From Tritrichomonas musculus (lineage: Eukaryota > Parabasalia > Tritrichomonadida > Tritrichomonadidae): a stretch of DNA of 64,000 bases. Shown here one piece after another: positions 30,995 through 40,549 of this stretch (the first letter of the stretch is position 1; every line of letters starts with the position of its first letter). The stretch lies in assembly GCA_039105265.1 (NCBI GenBank), contig JAPFFF010000070.1, forward strand, positions 62,001-126,000. The letters are read 5' to 3'. A program made the translations under genes and the position numbers. The notes beneath the pieces were generated by a model. That model worked only from the letters and a program-made list of their open reading frames with translations, was not told the DNA's origin and made no database searches.

Positions 30995-31732
30995 TTACAT
31001 TGAAATTGAATGCTTTCTTCTCAATTTTTGGTGGATGGAACTTTTTGAGAGGATATTTGGCTGGAACATAAAATCAACTAATCTCATCTCTAATAACTTT
31101 AGTGAATCGGTGTTGACGGTGTTTTTAACTTTGATTGGTTTAGTTAAATCATAATTCACTATTAATGCCTCCTGGTCCATTATCATTGTATCTATATTTG
31201 CAATAATTGATGGTGTATATTCTTGGTTTCCAATTGATGAATGTGTTGCAACTCCCTGTAATGATACCAAATATAATTTATTAGCAAAATCTAGAATTGG
31301 CAAATCTGGTACATTTTTTTCTTCATTAGCATCAACTTCAAATTCCTTGCAATTAAATAGACCACAAATTAATTTCGCTCTATGACTTCCTTCTTTAAAT
31401 GCTATATAATTGGTTGCCTTCAGTGATATTGTCCTGTTGTTAATATTCTTGAAGGTAATTATTTGTTGGCTCACACTATTTACTTTTTGGTTAGTGTTCA
31501 AATAGTTTACCAAATTGTTAAAAGAGTAGGCATACATATCCTTGAAATCAATTCTAATCTCCCCATTAGATGTCTGGAATATTAAATAATCATCTTCAGT
31601 AGTTAATAGTATGTTGGCCTTGGTATTGATTGATGAAACATAATACTTCACGTAAGGACATTTCCACGGTATATCAATATTCATTCTCACAGTATTGTAA
31701 TTTTCTGGTTGACTCTGAACTGAATACAACAT
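30995..31732 (-). CDS. unknown 245-aa protein paired with fibre gene, element A
   Basis: Start MLYSVQSQPENYNTVRMNID. The core includes IPWKCPYVKYYVSSINTKAN, SHRAKLICGLF, VPDLPILDFANKLYLVSLQG and YTPSIIANID. Homologues lie at 48,250-48,984 (B) and 3,760-4,362 (C), always head to head with a long fibre-like gene. The protein appears beta-rich with no membrane segment. A virion or fibre-attachment role is inferred from the fixed pairing; no known family is recognised. Confidence 0.65.
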   Translation of the reverse strand: MLYSVQSQPENYNTVRMNIDIPWKCPYVKYYVSSINTKANILLTTEDDYLIFQTSNGEIRIDFKDMYAYSFNNLVNYLNTNQKVNSVSQQIITFKNINNRTISLKATNYIAFKEGSHRAKLICGLFNCKEFEVDANEEKNVPDLPILDFANKLYLVSLQGVATHSSIGNQEYTPSIIANIDTMIMDQEALIVNYDLTKPIKVKNTVNTDSLKLLEMRLVDFMFQPNILSKSSIHQKLRRKHSISM

Positions 31733-31751
31733 TATTTAATTTCAGATTAAA
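31733..31751. promoter_or_regulatory. 19-bp divergent gap, element A
   Basis: Only 19 AT-rich bases lie between the start codons of the 245-aa gene and the first fibre-like gene. The same spacing recurs in B (19 bp) and C (18 bp). A shared bidirectional promoter is likely, by inference from layout. Confidence 0.5.
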
Positions 31752-34700
31752 ATGTCTTTGACACTATATTCTGCAAAGAGCAAGGTGGCATCTAAACTTA
31801 AAGCAAATGGTTTTGAAATATGTGCAGGAGAAGATGAAGATGGAAATGAACAAATAAATATCACACAAGATGATAAACCAAATGAATACCCAAAATTTAA
31901 TTGTCTATACAATAAAGCTGAAGTTGATGCAAGAGTGGTAAATGATTACATTGAAAATGGAGGCAGTCTTGAAGGATTCGGCGACGTTCCAATAACTGAA
32001 AAATCTACACAAATACTTGAATATAGAGCGCCAGAAAATATATTGATGGAAGTGAAATCAGAACAAGTAGAGTCCAACAGAGAGCTTATCAAAGATGAAT
32101 TATGTGTTAATACATTCAATGACATTATAGAAGCGGAATCAAAAACCTGTGAAGCTGTCCATGATATGTACAACGAATTGATGTGTGCAGCTGACGGATA
32201 TGAACAAGTAGTATTGGATGAAGATAAAGGGCAAAGTGAAGTTGTAAAATATGTTAAAACTCCTACTGCACCACCAGAGCCTTCTCCAACTGAACCTTTC
32301 CTCCAATACAAGGCATATCATAATTTAGCTGATATGTTGATGAATATTATAAAGAATGAAAAGAAAAATCAAAATACAACGAGAATATTATTGGAGACTT
32401 TTAACGAGACAAACTTAACAAAGATAATAAATGGAACAAAGCAATATCATTACAATCCTGAAAACAATACTCTTCAAACAATAGGATATAAATACAAAAA
32501 TAGTACAGAAGAAGTTAAAGCAGACCATGTAATAGAAGTTGAGAGCCCTGGTGAATTTTTCGATACTTATACCCAAAATCAAAAGGATAACATGTCCAAT
32601 ATTAAACTTTTTATGTTATCACTTTTAGGTGCATATTTATTTCAGACAACAATGAAAAATATTACACATTACTTCAAAATCATAAATAACCCCAATGCAA
32701 TAAATATTACAATTAACAGACCTGATGGACCAAATACCATGACTCTTGGTGAATATGCAAATGATGTCTTTTATATTCTAGGATACATTATTACCAATTT
32801 TAACAAATTAGCTAATAACGTCAGCAAAATTAAATCTTGTAATTGTAATCAAGGGGGAGGAGGAGGAATGAACCAAGCTGATATAAATCTCGCATTACAA
32901 ATGAACAATGATATGAGACAACATATGGAAAACCATATCCGAGATTTACAAAATAATCAAAATCGTCTCTTCGTAGACAGAGCAGTTGAGTCCACTCAAG
33001 ATGTATTTACTCAAACGATTTTATATCGAGATGCAATTCCAGAAATAGCGAAACAAGTCCTTGAACAAAATGAAGAGAAACAAAAAGTTGATGTACAAGA
33101 TAAAAGTTCGGACCGTGGAAAACATCATGGTGATGATTATGTGTGGAATGTATTATGGAAAGAATGGGAAGAAATAATAGATGAGTTTGACAGACCTGAA
33201 GGATGGAGAGAAGATAGACAAGCTAGTGTTCCAATAAATTATATTTGGGATTTGGTACATGGAGAATGGGTCATGATTGATAATGTCCATGATAATATAT
33301 CACCAACATGGAGGCATGAAATGGATAGTGAATACATTACATATAATCTTCTGAAGATTTATGAGAATGATGAAGATGGTTTTTTACGATGGAGTGATAG
33401 ATATCAAGAGTGGGAATGGTACTCATATTATGATTATTATACAGAGAATGAATCAATTTATATTCCAAACAGGATTCGTGATAATCAAGAAGTTTTTGGT
33501 CCATCTTTTGCGTGGAATATTATGGATACACAATGGCAAGAACATGGCCATGAATTCCTAGATAATTGGAGAACTGATTCCATTTTAAACCCACCAGATA
33601 ATTTCATATGGGATGTTGAACATGAAGAATGGGTGATAATGACGCAACATTTTGATGGAGTTGATGGATGGCGTACAATACATACAAGCGAAATGATAGA
33701 CATAGTTGAAATCCGAAATTCATTATTACATCTCTTTGGAAAAATAGAGTGGAATGAAGAAAGAAAACAATGGGTATGGAAGCCAATTCTAGAGAATGAA
33801 AATAATCCTCCTTCACCCCTCGCTCTTTTATCAAACGATAAATCTACTGGAACATCAATTGCTTTACCAGATTTTGTAAATAATGCAAGTTCATTTGAAG
33901 AAGTATTAAAATGCTATGGCGTTGATATCTGTGATGATACTCCTACATTAGATGAAACAAAACCAGTTCTTGGTAAATATGTTATCAAAGGTGATTTAGA
34001 AGTGAATGGTAAAATACTTTGTGATTCTGTACCAAGTGGAGGGATTGTGACTACTGATTTCTCTCATGAACCTGGATATCCTGTTTATAATGTTAAGAGC
34101 AAAGATTTATCTACCAGTACAATGAGATTGCATGATAAGTATTATAATGTCCTACTAATTAAAATATCAGATGAAATAAAGAGTGCCATAACAAAAATAA
34201 CTGATACAACAAAAATGTTTAGAATAATATTGAGAACAAATATTTTGTATGACACAGATGGAAATCTAATTAAAGAATTCTTCATAAATGTTAAAGATGG
34301 AAAGCAATATAATCCTGTGATATCAAGAAACCCAGACACTAACTTTTATTCTGTAATGAGCATTGGAGATGAAGATTTAGATGAGCCATCAATGAAAACT
34401 AGTTTTTATATTGCATTTGATAAGACATCAGCTGTTAATCCTTATGAACTTTATCATAAGGGAGAAATAAGTATACAATATTTATTATCACAAGATTCTT
34501 TGGTAGCTGTTGAACCAACAATAAGATGTGATATTATTGAAGCTGAGAATGCACTAAAATTATACAAAAATGATAACCTATACCTTTATTTACCAAATAT
34601 TATTACTGAAGAAAGTTTAGAAATAGAGGCACCAGATACAAATAAAGTAGAAAAGGAATTCTACAAAATCATCTATAAAATACCCACTGATTATGTTATC

Positions 34701-36467
34701 CCTAATGGCCTAGAATTTAGCTTTAAAGAATTCTGTTTTGGTAATGAGTGGACATTAAAATGGAATGGTTCTGAATGGACAGATAATAATTGTCAAGGAT
34801 TGCTTAGAGGTAAGGTATCATCTAAATTAAGAAAGGTCAATTCCAAACAAAACTCTGATGGTGCTATTGGTTGCTTCATTTTAATTAAAGACTCAGAAAC
34901 GCATCACTCTGTAATCCCTGAAAGTAGTAATGGTTTATTATATGGCTTAATTGAAAACAGCACTATTGAAACAACAATATGGTATACAAATAGAGAAGAA
35001 AGTGATGATGGAAAATTATATGATGTTGAATGGCTATTTGACAAAAAGTTAAATGGAGCAAGTTGTGAAGGATATGATATGTTAAATACTTATTTCACAT
35101 TTGGTAATTTATCAAGCGGGAAATTTAATTACTTAAATCTTAAAAAAATAGCATTAACAATAACATTGAGGGGTTCAAGTATATCAAACACATTCACATT
35201 TGAAAGCACTGGAGTTAGAAGGACAACTAAAAATGATAGGGCCTACATTGACTTAAAACCAATGATAGATTGCATAGAACAGCTTGCTTATAAATGGGAA
35301 GACACTAGAATTAAATCAAGAGATATAGAATTATATTTAAGAAAAGATTTAGTTGACCCCATAGAAGAAATAAGTTGGAACCCTGAAACAAATCCATTTC
35401 AATATATCATTAGAAACCAATTTTATGAAATCAAACCAAGGCCAGATGCAGCTTCAACATTATATACTGATTTTAATATTACCTCATCAAAAATAATTAC
35501 AGCTGATAACATTACAACAATGAGAAGTGATTTAAATGTTGTTTCAAATAATTATGATGTAATGAATTATGATGTATCAAAAATAAGAAAGGAAGTAAAT
35601 ACACTAAATACACAAATGGCTATTCAAATATTGAAAACACAATATTTAGAACAAGCTGTAAATGCCATTCAAGTTGCCGGTGCAATAAAGCTTGCATTCT
35701 CTACCCCAATGGCTGTCTTGGGAGCAATTGGTTTGGCTGTATCTACTGTTGGGATTGAATTTGGTGTACATACCATTTATAATGGTAATGATGTTTCTGA
35801 TTTAACATATGAACAATTACAAAATACATACCCAGATGCTGATACATCTAATATACAAAATGTTGATGCAGGACAAATTAATCAAGTTGTTGGTAGTATT
35901 GGTGCTGAGCCAGATTTATTAAATAGCTATTGGAATCAGTATAGAGATTTAGTTATGGATTTAGATATGTGGGATGGAAATGAAGAAATGTGCGATCAAA
36001 TATTTAATCAATTAAATGAATTAGTACAAACAATAGATAGAGAATTCCCTGGAGCTGAATTGCCACCATGGGTTTCAGTAATTGTTCATGCACCAGATGT
36101 TCAAACATTAGCAGCTAAAACAAATAAAGTTTCTGACCAACAAATATTAGGCTCATTAATTAAATGGTGTGAAACTGATTATAAAAGATTAGATGACCCT
36201 ACAAAATTTAAAGACAATTGGTTTAACCCAGATAAAGCAGTACTATCTTTATCTGCTACAATTGATATTTGTAATAGGATGAGAGATTCCATGAAGTTTC
36301 CAATTATGATATTAGCAAAAAATATGGAAGCAATAAATAATATTAATATGGATGAATATTACAAGAAGAGTGAAGTGGATGAGATGCTACAACAGAAGGA
36401 TGCCATAATTGAATCACTAGAAAATAGAATTGCTGCATTAGAGAAGAAGTGTGCAAATATAGAGTAG
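31752..36467 (+). CDS. long fibre-like protein 1, element A
   Basis: A 1571-residue open frame. The N terminus carries FNCLYNKAEVDAR. A glycine-rich loop (GGGGG) precedes a coiled coil. About residues 455-675 contain around six Trp-rich units such as YVWNVLWKEW, YIWDLVHGEW, FAWNIMDTQW and FIWDVEHEEW. The rest has EISWNPETNPFQYIIRNQFY and the block STLYTDFNITSSKIITADN shared with all fibre-like genes here. A hydrophobic Ala/Gly-rich segment follows (near residue 1310), then a C-terminal coiled coil (EVDEMLQQKDAIIESLENRI). I infer a virion fibre or spike. It is much larger than usual Polinton structural proteins. The frame is open throughout and matches B's 1544-aa copy. Confidence 0.7.
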   Translation: MSLTLYSAKSKVASKLKANGFEICAGEDEDGNEQINITQDDKPNEYPKFNCLYNKAEVDARVVNDYIENGGSLEGFGDVPITEKSTQILEYRAPENILMEVKSEQVESNRELIKDELCVNTFNDIIEAESKTCEAVHDMYNELMCAADGYEQVVLDEDKGQSEVVKYVKTPTAPPEPSPTEPFLQYKAYHNLADMLMNIIKNEKKNQNTTRILLETFNETNLTKIINGTKQYHYNPENNTLQTIGYKYKNSTEEVKADHVIEVESPGEFFDTYTQNQKDNMSNIKLFMLSLLGAYLFQTTMKNITHYFKIINNPNAINITINRPDGPNTMTLGEYANDVFYILGYIITNFNKLANNVSKIKSCNCNQGGGGGMNQADINLALQMNNDMRQHMENHIRDLQNNQNRLFVDRAVESTQDVFTQTILYRDAIPEIAKQVLEQNEEKQKVDVQDKSSDRGKHHGDDYVWNVLWKEWEEIIDEFDRPEGWREDRQASVPINYIWDLVHGEWVMIDNVHDNISPTWRHEMDSEYITYNLLKIYENDEDGFLRWSDRYQEWEWYSYYDYYTENESIYIPNRIRDNQEVFGPSFAWNIMDTQWQEHGHEFLDNWRTDSILNPPDNFIWDVEHEEWVIMTQHFDGVDGWRTIHTSEMIDIVEIRNSLLHLFGKIEWNEERKQWVWKPILENENNPPSPLALLSNDKSTGTSIALPDFVNNASSFEEVLKCYGVDICDDTPTLDETKPVLGKYVIKGDLEVNGKILCDSVPSGGIVTTDFSHEPGYPVYNVKSKDLSTSTMRLHDKYYNVLLIKISDEIKSAITKITDTTKMFRIILRTNILYDTDGNLIKEFFINVKDGKQYNPVISRNPDTNFYSVMSIGDEDLDEPSMKTSFYIAFDKTSAVNPYELYHKGEISIQYLLSQDSLVAVEPTIRCDIIEAENALKLYKNDNLYLYLPNIITEESLEIEAPDTNKVEKEFYKIIYKIPTDYVIPNGLEFSFKEFCFGNEWTLKWNGSEWTDNNCQGLLRGKVSSKLRKVNSKQNSDGAIGCFILIKDSETHHSVIPESSNGLLYGLIENSTIETTIWYTNREESDDGKLYDVEWLFDKKLNGASCEGYDMLNTYFTFGNLSSGKFNYLNLKKIALTITLRGSSISNTFTFESTGVRRTTKNDRAYIDLKPMIDCIEQLAYKWEDTRIKSRDIELYLRKDLVDPIEEISWNPETNPFQYIIRNQFYEIKPRPDAASTLYTDFNITSSKIITADNITTMRSDLNVVSNNYDVMNYDVSKIRKEVNTLNTQMAIQILKTQYLEQAVNAIQVAGAIKLAFSTPMAVLGAIGLAVSTVGIEFGVHTIYNGNDVSDLTYEQLQNTYPDADTSNIQNVDAGQINQVVGSIGAEPDLLNSYWNQYRDLVMDLDMWDGNEEMCDQIFNQLNELVQTIDREFPGAELPPWVSVIVHAPDVQTLAAKTNKVSDQQILGSLIKWCETDYKRLDDPTKFKDNWFNPDKAVLSLSATIDICNRMRDSMKFPIMILAKNMEAINNINMDEYYKKSEVDEMLQQKDAIIESLENRIAALEKKCANIE

Positions 36468-36496
36468 ATTAGGGAATAATTTTTTTAGAGAATTAA

Positions 36497-39400
36497 ATGA
36501 CTTCAGAGCAAGTGAAAGATACTACAACAAAATTCATTGGTGATATACAATTTAAAGTTGGAGATGCTACTAGGAAAGCAAGTCAATTGTTAACCCTAAG
36601 TGATTTAGATGGATATGTACAGACAGGCCATTTATTTAATGAAGTAGATGGCATACCAGAATTTAATATCAAAAATAATAATATACAATACGAGTCATTT
36701 GAGTCATCAACAACCCAATATCATATTCTAAAATTTGTTAACATACCAGAGGATTTCATGAATAAAGTGAAAGAAATAACAGCCCAAACAAATATTTTCA
36801 AAATAGTCTTGAGGAAGAATATAGTATATGACACGAATGGAAATTTAGTGAAGGAATTTTATATTTATGCCAAGGATGGAAAGGTTTATTGTCCCATGAT
36901 AACAAAGAGTGCTAATGGCAGCTCTGCTGGCTCAAGCTCTGCTTGTGGCTGTTCTATAAATAACAGCACCATATTTGAATACATCAACATAGCATTTGAT
37001 AGTAGTCTGGAATTTAATCCATATACTTTATGGTTGAATGGTGAGCTGAGTATTATGAATGAATATTTAACAGATAGCTTGCAAACAGATAAAGCAATAA
37101 AGTGCTCCATCATCAAAGCAGACAATGCATTGAAGCTACATAAAAGTGATGTACTGTACCTATATAAACCAACTCTAACTAGTGAAGTCCAAATTGAGGA
37201 TAAAAAATATTGGCTATTGCAATGGAACATAGATGATAATTACAATATACCTTCAGGATTGGAATTTAAATTTAGTGAATATTGCTTTGGTAATAAATGG
37301 GTTTTATCATGGGATGGTACAAAATGGGTAGGAGATAATATACAAGGCCATATCAATGGTAGATTAGTTAATGGATTAAATAAGGAGAATGAACATGGAG
37401 AAGATGGAACATATATTAGAATCAAGAGGAGTGAAAGAAATATGAAACTGATTAAAAAACCAGATGACTACTCGGTTGATAATCTCTTGCATTACATGAT
37501 TCATGGAGGTAAGTGTAAAGTAGACTGTTTTGTAAAACTAAAGAGCGGTGAGATAGAACCTTTTTCCAAATATGGATTAGGCTACCAAACAAGCAATGGG
37601 GGAACTAAAGATGGATATGATATTGAAGCCATAAGATGCTATAAAGCAAATGGTACAGGGAGTGAATTAGATATTGCAAAAGTTGAAGAATTCTATCTTG
37701 ATATCACTTTAGATGGAACAATCATAGCAAACAGATTTTCTATGAGACCAACTGGGAAAATATTTGACCCCAAGAGTGATAAGAAATGGTATTTCATTCA
37801 TGGTTTATTAGATTCTTGTGAAAAGGTAGAGTACTGTTATGTTTCATCAACCCCTAATGAATCCAGAAATATTAAGATATATTTAGCTGATGAATATGTT
37901 GACCCTGTTGATGAAGTCAATTGGGACCCTACAACAAATCCCTTCGAATATATTATAAAGCAACAATTTTATGAAGTGTATCCTAATCCTAATGCTGCTA
38001 CAACACTATATACTGACTATAATATTACTAGTTCTAAAATCATTACTGCAGATAACATTACAACAATGAGAAGTGATTTAAATATGGTAACTAACAATGT
38101 AGATGTGATTAGCTATGATGTCCAAGAAATGAACACAACAATGGAAAGCCTCAAGGGAAGAGTATCAAGAACAGAAACAGTTACCCAACATTTGGAAGAA
38201 GATGTGGATAATTTAAGAATTGTTTCATGGACTGCATTAGCATTTGGTGTTGCAGGTACAGTTGGTAGTGTTGCATCAATTGGAATGCAATTAGCTCCAG
38301 AAGGTGTTAAATTCTTATCAAAAACTATTTCTGATACTGCATCTGGTCAAATCAAACAAAAATCAGGAGGGTTCTTACAAAGAATTGGTACAAGAATTCA
38401 AAAATGGTGGAGAAGTAGAGGTTATCAAAAAATAGGTGAAATGGAATTATTTGATATACCTTCAGTTGCCACTCGGTCAATTCAATCAACAACTGATATA
38501 ACTCCTATTTTAACTTGGTGCAATCAAGAAATGCAACCTTTACCTGATGAAACTTTTGATGATGAATTTGATGACCCTGAGAAAGCTGTTTTATCAATTA
38601 GAGCAACAGAAGAAATGTGTAACCAATTTAGAGATAGCTTAAAGAAACCATTTAAATTACTTGCAGAAAAATTAAATGAATTAGATGGGAATAATTATAT
38701 TTCACAGAATGATTTGGTTAGAGATGACATAATAGATGTTGTTGGTAAATATGTCAATGGTGAGGTCCATTTAGAAGCAGAAGATGTTATCACAGATGGA
38801 ACAATTAAAGCAAGGTTTTTGGTCCAAAAAATTAGTGAATACAATGATGTTGATTATGAAGAGAATATAGTTACTATAAATATTACTGATGGGACAATAA
38901 ATTATCAAGGAACAAATGATTTCCCTAGCTGCACCATGAATGATAAGGTATTTATTATATCAAATCCAAATAAACTTAGAGTTGGTGGAATACAGATTAA
39001 AGAAAATACATGTTTGAGACATATGGAATTTACACTAAATGATTTAGCATATACTTGTGATATAGATGCTTTACATAAGAAGATAGATGGGGTACAAGAG
39101 CAGATAGAAAAGAATGATACAACTCTAGCTACTACATTAAATGAATTCCCAACTGTTGATGAAGTAAATGAAGCATTAGATGAATTGAAAAATAATATGG
39201 TAAACATGGATAACCTGTATACAAAAGAGGAAGCAGATAATAAATATGCTTTAAAGAGTGAAAATAATGAACTGAAGACAAAAATAGATACTTATATTAA
39301 ATCACAACAAGATTTAGCTATTATAGTAGGTGAACATGTTGCTAGTATCATAACAATAAATAGCAAAATATCAAATTTAGAGAGAGAGAATGCAGCATTA

Positions 39401-40285
39401 AAGGATAATATAGCTGCAATGGAATCAAGATTAGCAGCATTAGAAAATGGTTCTTATGTCACCAAAGATGATTTATCAGAATATAGAAAACTTAATGACA
39501 TCTCATATCATAATCATCAAGAACTCTCTATAACAAATAAAGAAGTGTTATTGGATGATGGTGATGAACAAAGGAGATTTACAACATCTCATATACCATA
39601 TCATGAGGGAACTCATTTAATTGGAAAATATACTGATACAGATAGTGTTGAGCATTCATTTGATATAATATTTGAGACCCAAGATGAAATCTCGGAGACT
39701 CAATATTGGAATTGTATTTTATTCCTCAAACAATCTGAAATCAGTGAAGAATTATATATTGATTGGGATGTAATGACTGGAGCAATTTTCATTTATGATG
39801 ATTATTATGGTTATTATATTGGTTGTGAAATATCTTCTGCAACATTTGATGAGGACATTTCATTATCTACAAGCAATGAGCTGACCAACTACTATACCAA
39901 AGATGAGCTCAAAAGATTTGGATTAAATGAAGGATATCAAATAATACCTTCTGTATTTGAATTATCAATGGAAAATTTAAATAATATTAGATTTAAGTAT
40001 GCTGGCTCAAATGTAGCTGCTGTATGGAATAGGCTTCATATATTTATATTCAAAGATATTGTTGGTAAGAATCATTTCATAAAATTTGATTTAATTCACA
40101 AGCTAATTACTTTGGATAACAGTGTTAGTTCAACATATGAAATCCCGATTGATAATTCTTGTATCGATGAGATAAATATTACCTTGCGGACAAATGGTTT
40201 TGTTACAACACAGGAATTGATTAGCAAATATGAATTGTTCACCACTCAACAAGTTAGTTATCAGCTAGCCAATCAAAAATATTAA
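36497..40285 (+). CDS. long fibre-like protein 2, element A
   Basis: A 1262-residue open frame, 29 bp after fibre 1. It has an N-terminal domain with FRIILR-like FKIVLRKNIVYDTNGN, the shared block EVNWDPTTNPFEYIIKQQFY and NAATTLYTDYNITSSKII, an Ala/Gly hydrophobic segment near residue 585, then DLVRDDIIDVVGKYVNGEV and fibre-type modules (LYTKEEADNKYALKSENNEL). Several beta-rich C-terminal domains follow. It ends 12 bp before A's right terminal repeat. Homologous sequence in B is divided by A's insertion. A short in-frame GC-rich stretch near 36,917-36,951 is absent from the B homologue. An attachment role is inferred. Confidence 0.7.
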   Translation: MTSEQVKDTTTKFIGDIQFKVGDATRKASQLLTLSDLDGYVQTGHLFNEVDGIPEFNIKNNNIQYESFESSTTQYHILKFVNIPEDFMNKVKEITAQTNIFKIVLRKNIVYDTNGNLVKEFYIYAKDGKVYCPMITKSANGSSAGSSSACGCSINNSTIFEYINIAFDSSLEFNPYTLWLNGELSIMNEYLTDSLQTDKAIKCSIIKADNALKLHKSDVLYLYKPTLTSEVQIEDKKYWLLQWNIDDNYNIPSGLEFKFSEYCFGNKWVLSWDGTKWVGDNIQGHINGRLVNGLNKENEHGEDGTYIRIKRSERNMKLIKKPDDYSVDNLLHYMIHGGKCKVDCFVKLKSGEIEPFSKYGLGYQTSNGGTKDGYDIEAIRCYKANGTGSELDIAKVEEFYLDITLDGTIIANRFSMRPTGKIFDPKSDKKWYFIHGLLDSCEKVEYCYVSSTPNESRNIKIYLADEYVDPVDEVNWDPTTNPFEYIIKQQFYEVYPNPNAATTLYTDYNITSSKIITADNITTMRSDLNMVTNNVDVISYDVQEMNTTMESLKGRVSRTETVTQHLEEDVDNLRIVSWTALAFGVAGTVGSVASIGMQLAPEGVKFLSKTISDTASGQIKQKSGGFLQRIGTRIQKWWRSRGYQKIGEMELFDIPSVATRSIQSTTDITPILTWCNQEMQPLPDETFDDEFDDPEKAVLSIRATEEMCNQFRDSLKKPFKLLAEKLNELDGNNYISQNDLVRDDIIDVVGKYVNGEVHLEAEDVITDGTIKARFLVQKISEYNDVDYEENIVTINITDGTINYQGTNDFPSCTMNDKVFIISNPNKLRVGGIQIKENTCLRHMEFTLNDLAYTCDIDALHKKIDGVQEQIEKNDTTLATTLNEFPTVDEVNEALDELKNNMVNMDNLYTKEEADNKYALKSENNELKTKIDTYIKSQQDLAIIVGEHVASIITINSKISNLERENAALKDNIAAMESRLAALENGSYVTKDDLSEYRKLNDISYHNHQELSITNKEVLLDDGDEQRRFTTSHIPYHEGTHLIGKYTDTDSVEHSFDIIFETQDEISETQYWNCILFLKQSEISEELYIDWDVMTGAIFIYDDYYGYYIGCEISSATFDEDISLSTSNELTNYYTKDELKRFGLNEGYQIIPSVFELSMENLNNIRFKYAGSNVAAVWNRLHIFIFKDIVGKNHFIKFDLIHKLITLDNSVSSTYEIPIDNSCIDEINITLRTNGFVTTQELISKYELFTTQQVSYQLANQKY

Positions 40286-40297
40286 AAAAAAACATTA

Positions 40298-40549
40298 CTG
40301 GATTTAGCGTCGGGTACATTTCAATCGTGGTAAATATTTTTTTGTAGTCATTAATGACAAACTTTTTGTGAAGAGAACTTTTTGAACAGGAAACTTTTTG
40401 AATAAAGAACTTTTTGAATACGCGAACGATAGAACTTTTTGAATGTCTGGCTTTTTGAATAGGGTCCAGGGGCGGGAGCCCTTGGAGTAGTCTCGAGCGT
40501 AGCGAAGAGGGTAGGCTGTGTAATTAGACACGGCCTACCGTATACTACT
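40298..40549. repeat. right terminal inverted repeat of element A
   Basis: Reverse complement of 16,368-16,619, with two differences in 252 bp. It ends at ATACTACT. The next bases ACGAG resemble the TCGAG before the left end, consistent with a short target duplication. A 75-codon frame inside is only the mirrored start of the first gene plus repeat sequence. Confidence 0.92.

Larger units (their letters stand above)
16368..40549 (+). mobile_element. Polinton/Maverick element A (nested in B)
   Basis: A complete-length Polinton of 24.2 kb, bounded by 252-bp terminal inverted repeats (16,368-16,619 and 40,298-40,549) that differ at two positions. The flanks TCGAG and ACGAG match at four of five bases, close to the 5-6 bp target duplication usual for the family. 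It carries integrase, FtsK/A32-type ATPase, major and minor capsid candidates, polymerase B, and two long fibre-like genes. About three of its genes look broken, including the polymerase, so it is probably no longer autonomous. The near-identical ends point to recent insertion. It lies inside B in the opposite orientation. Confidence 0.92.

Noticed and set aside
40304-40531. 75-codon frame also found at 16,386-16,613
   Set aside because: Both are simply the same terminal inverted repeat of element A read in one frame.
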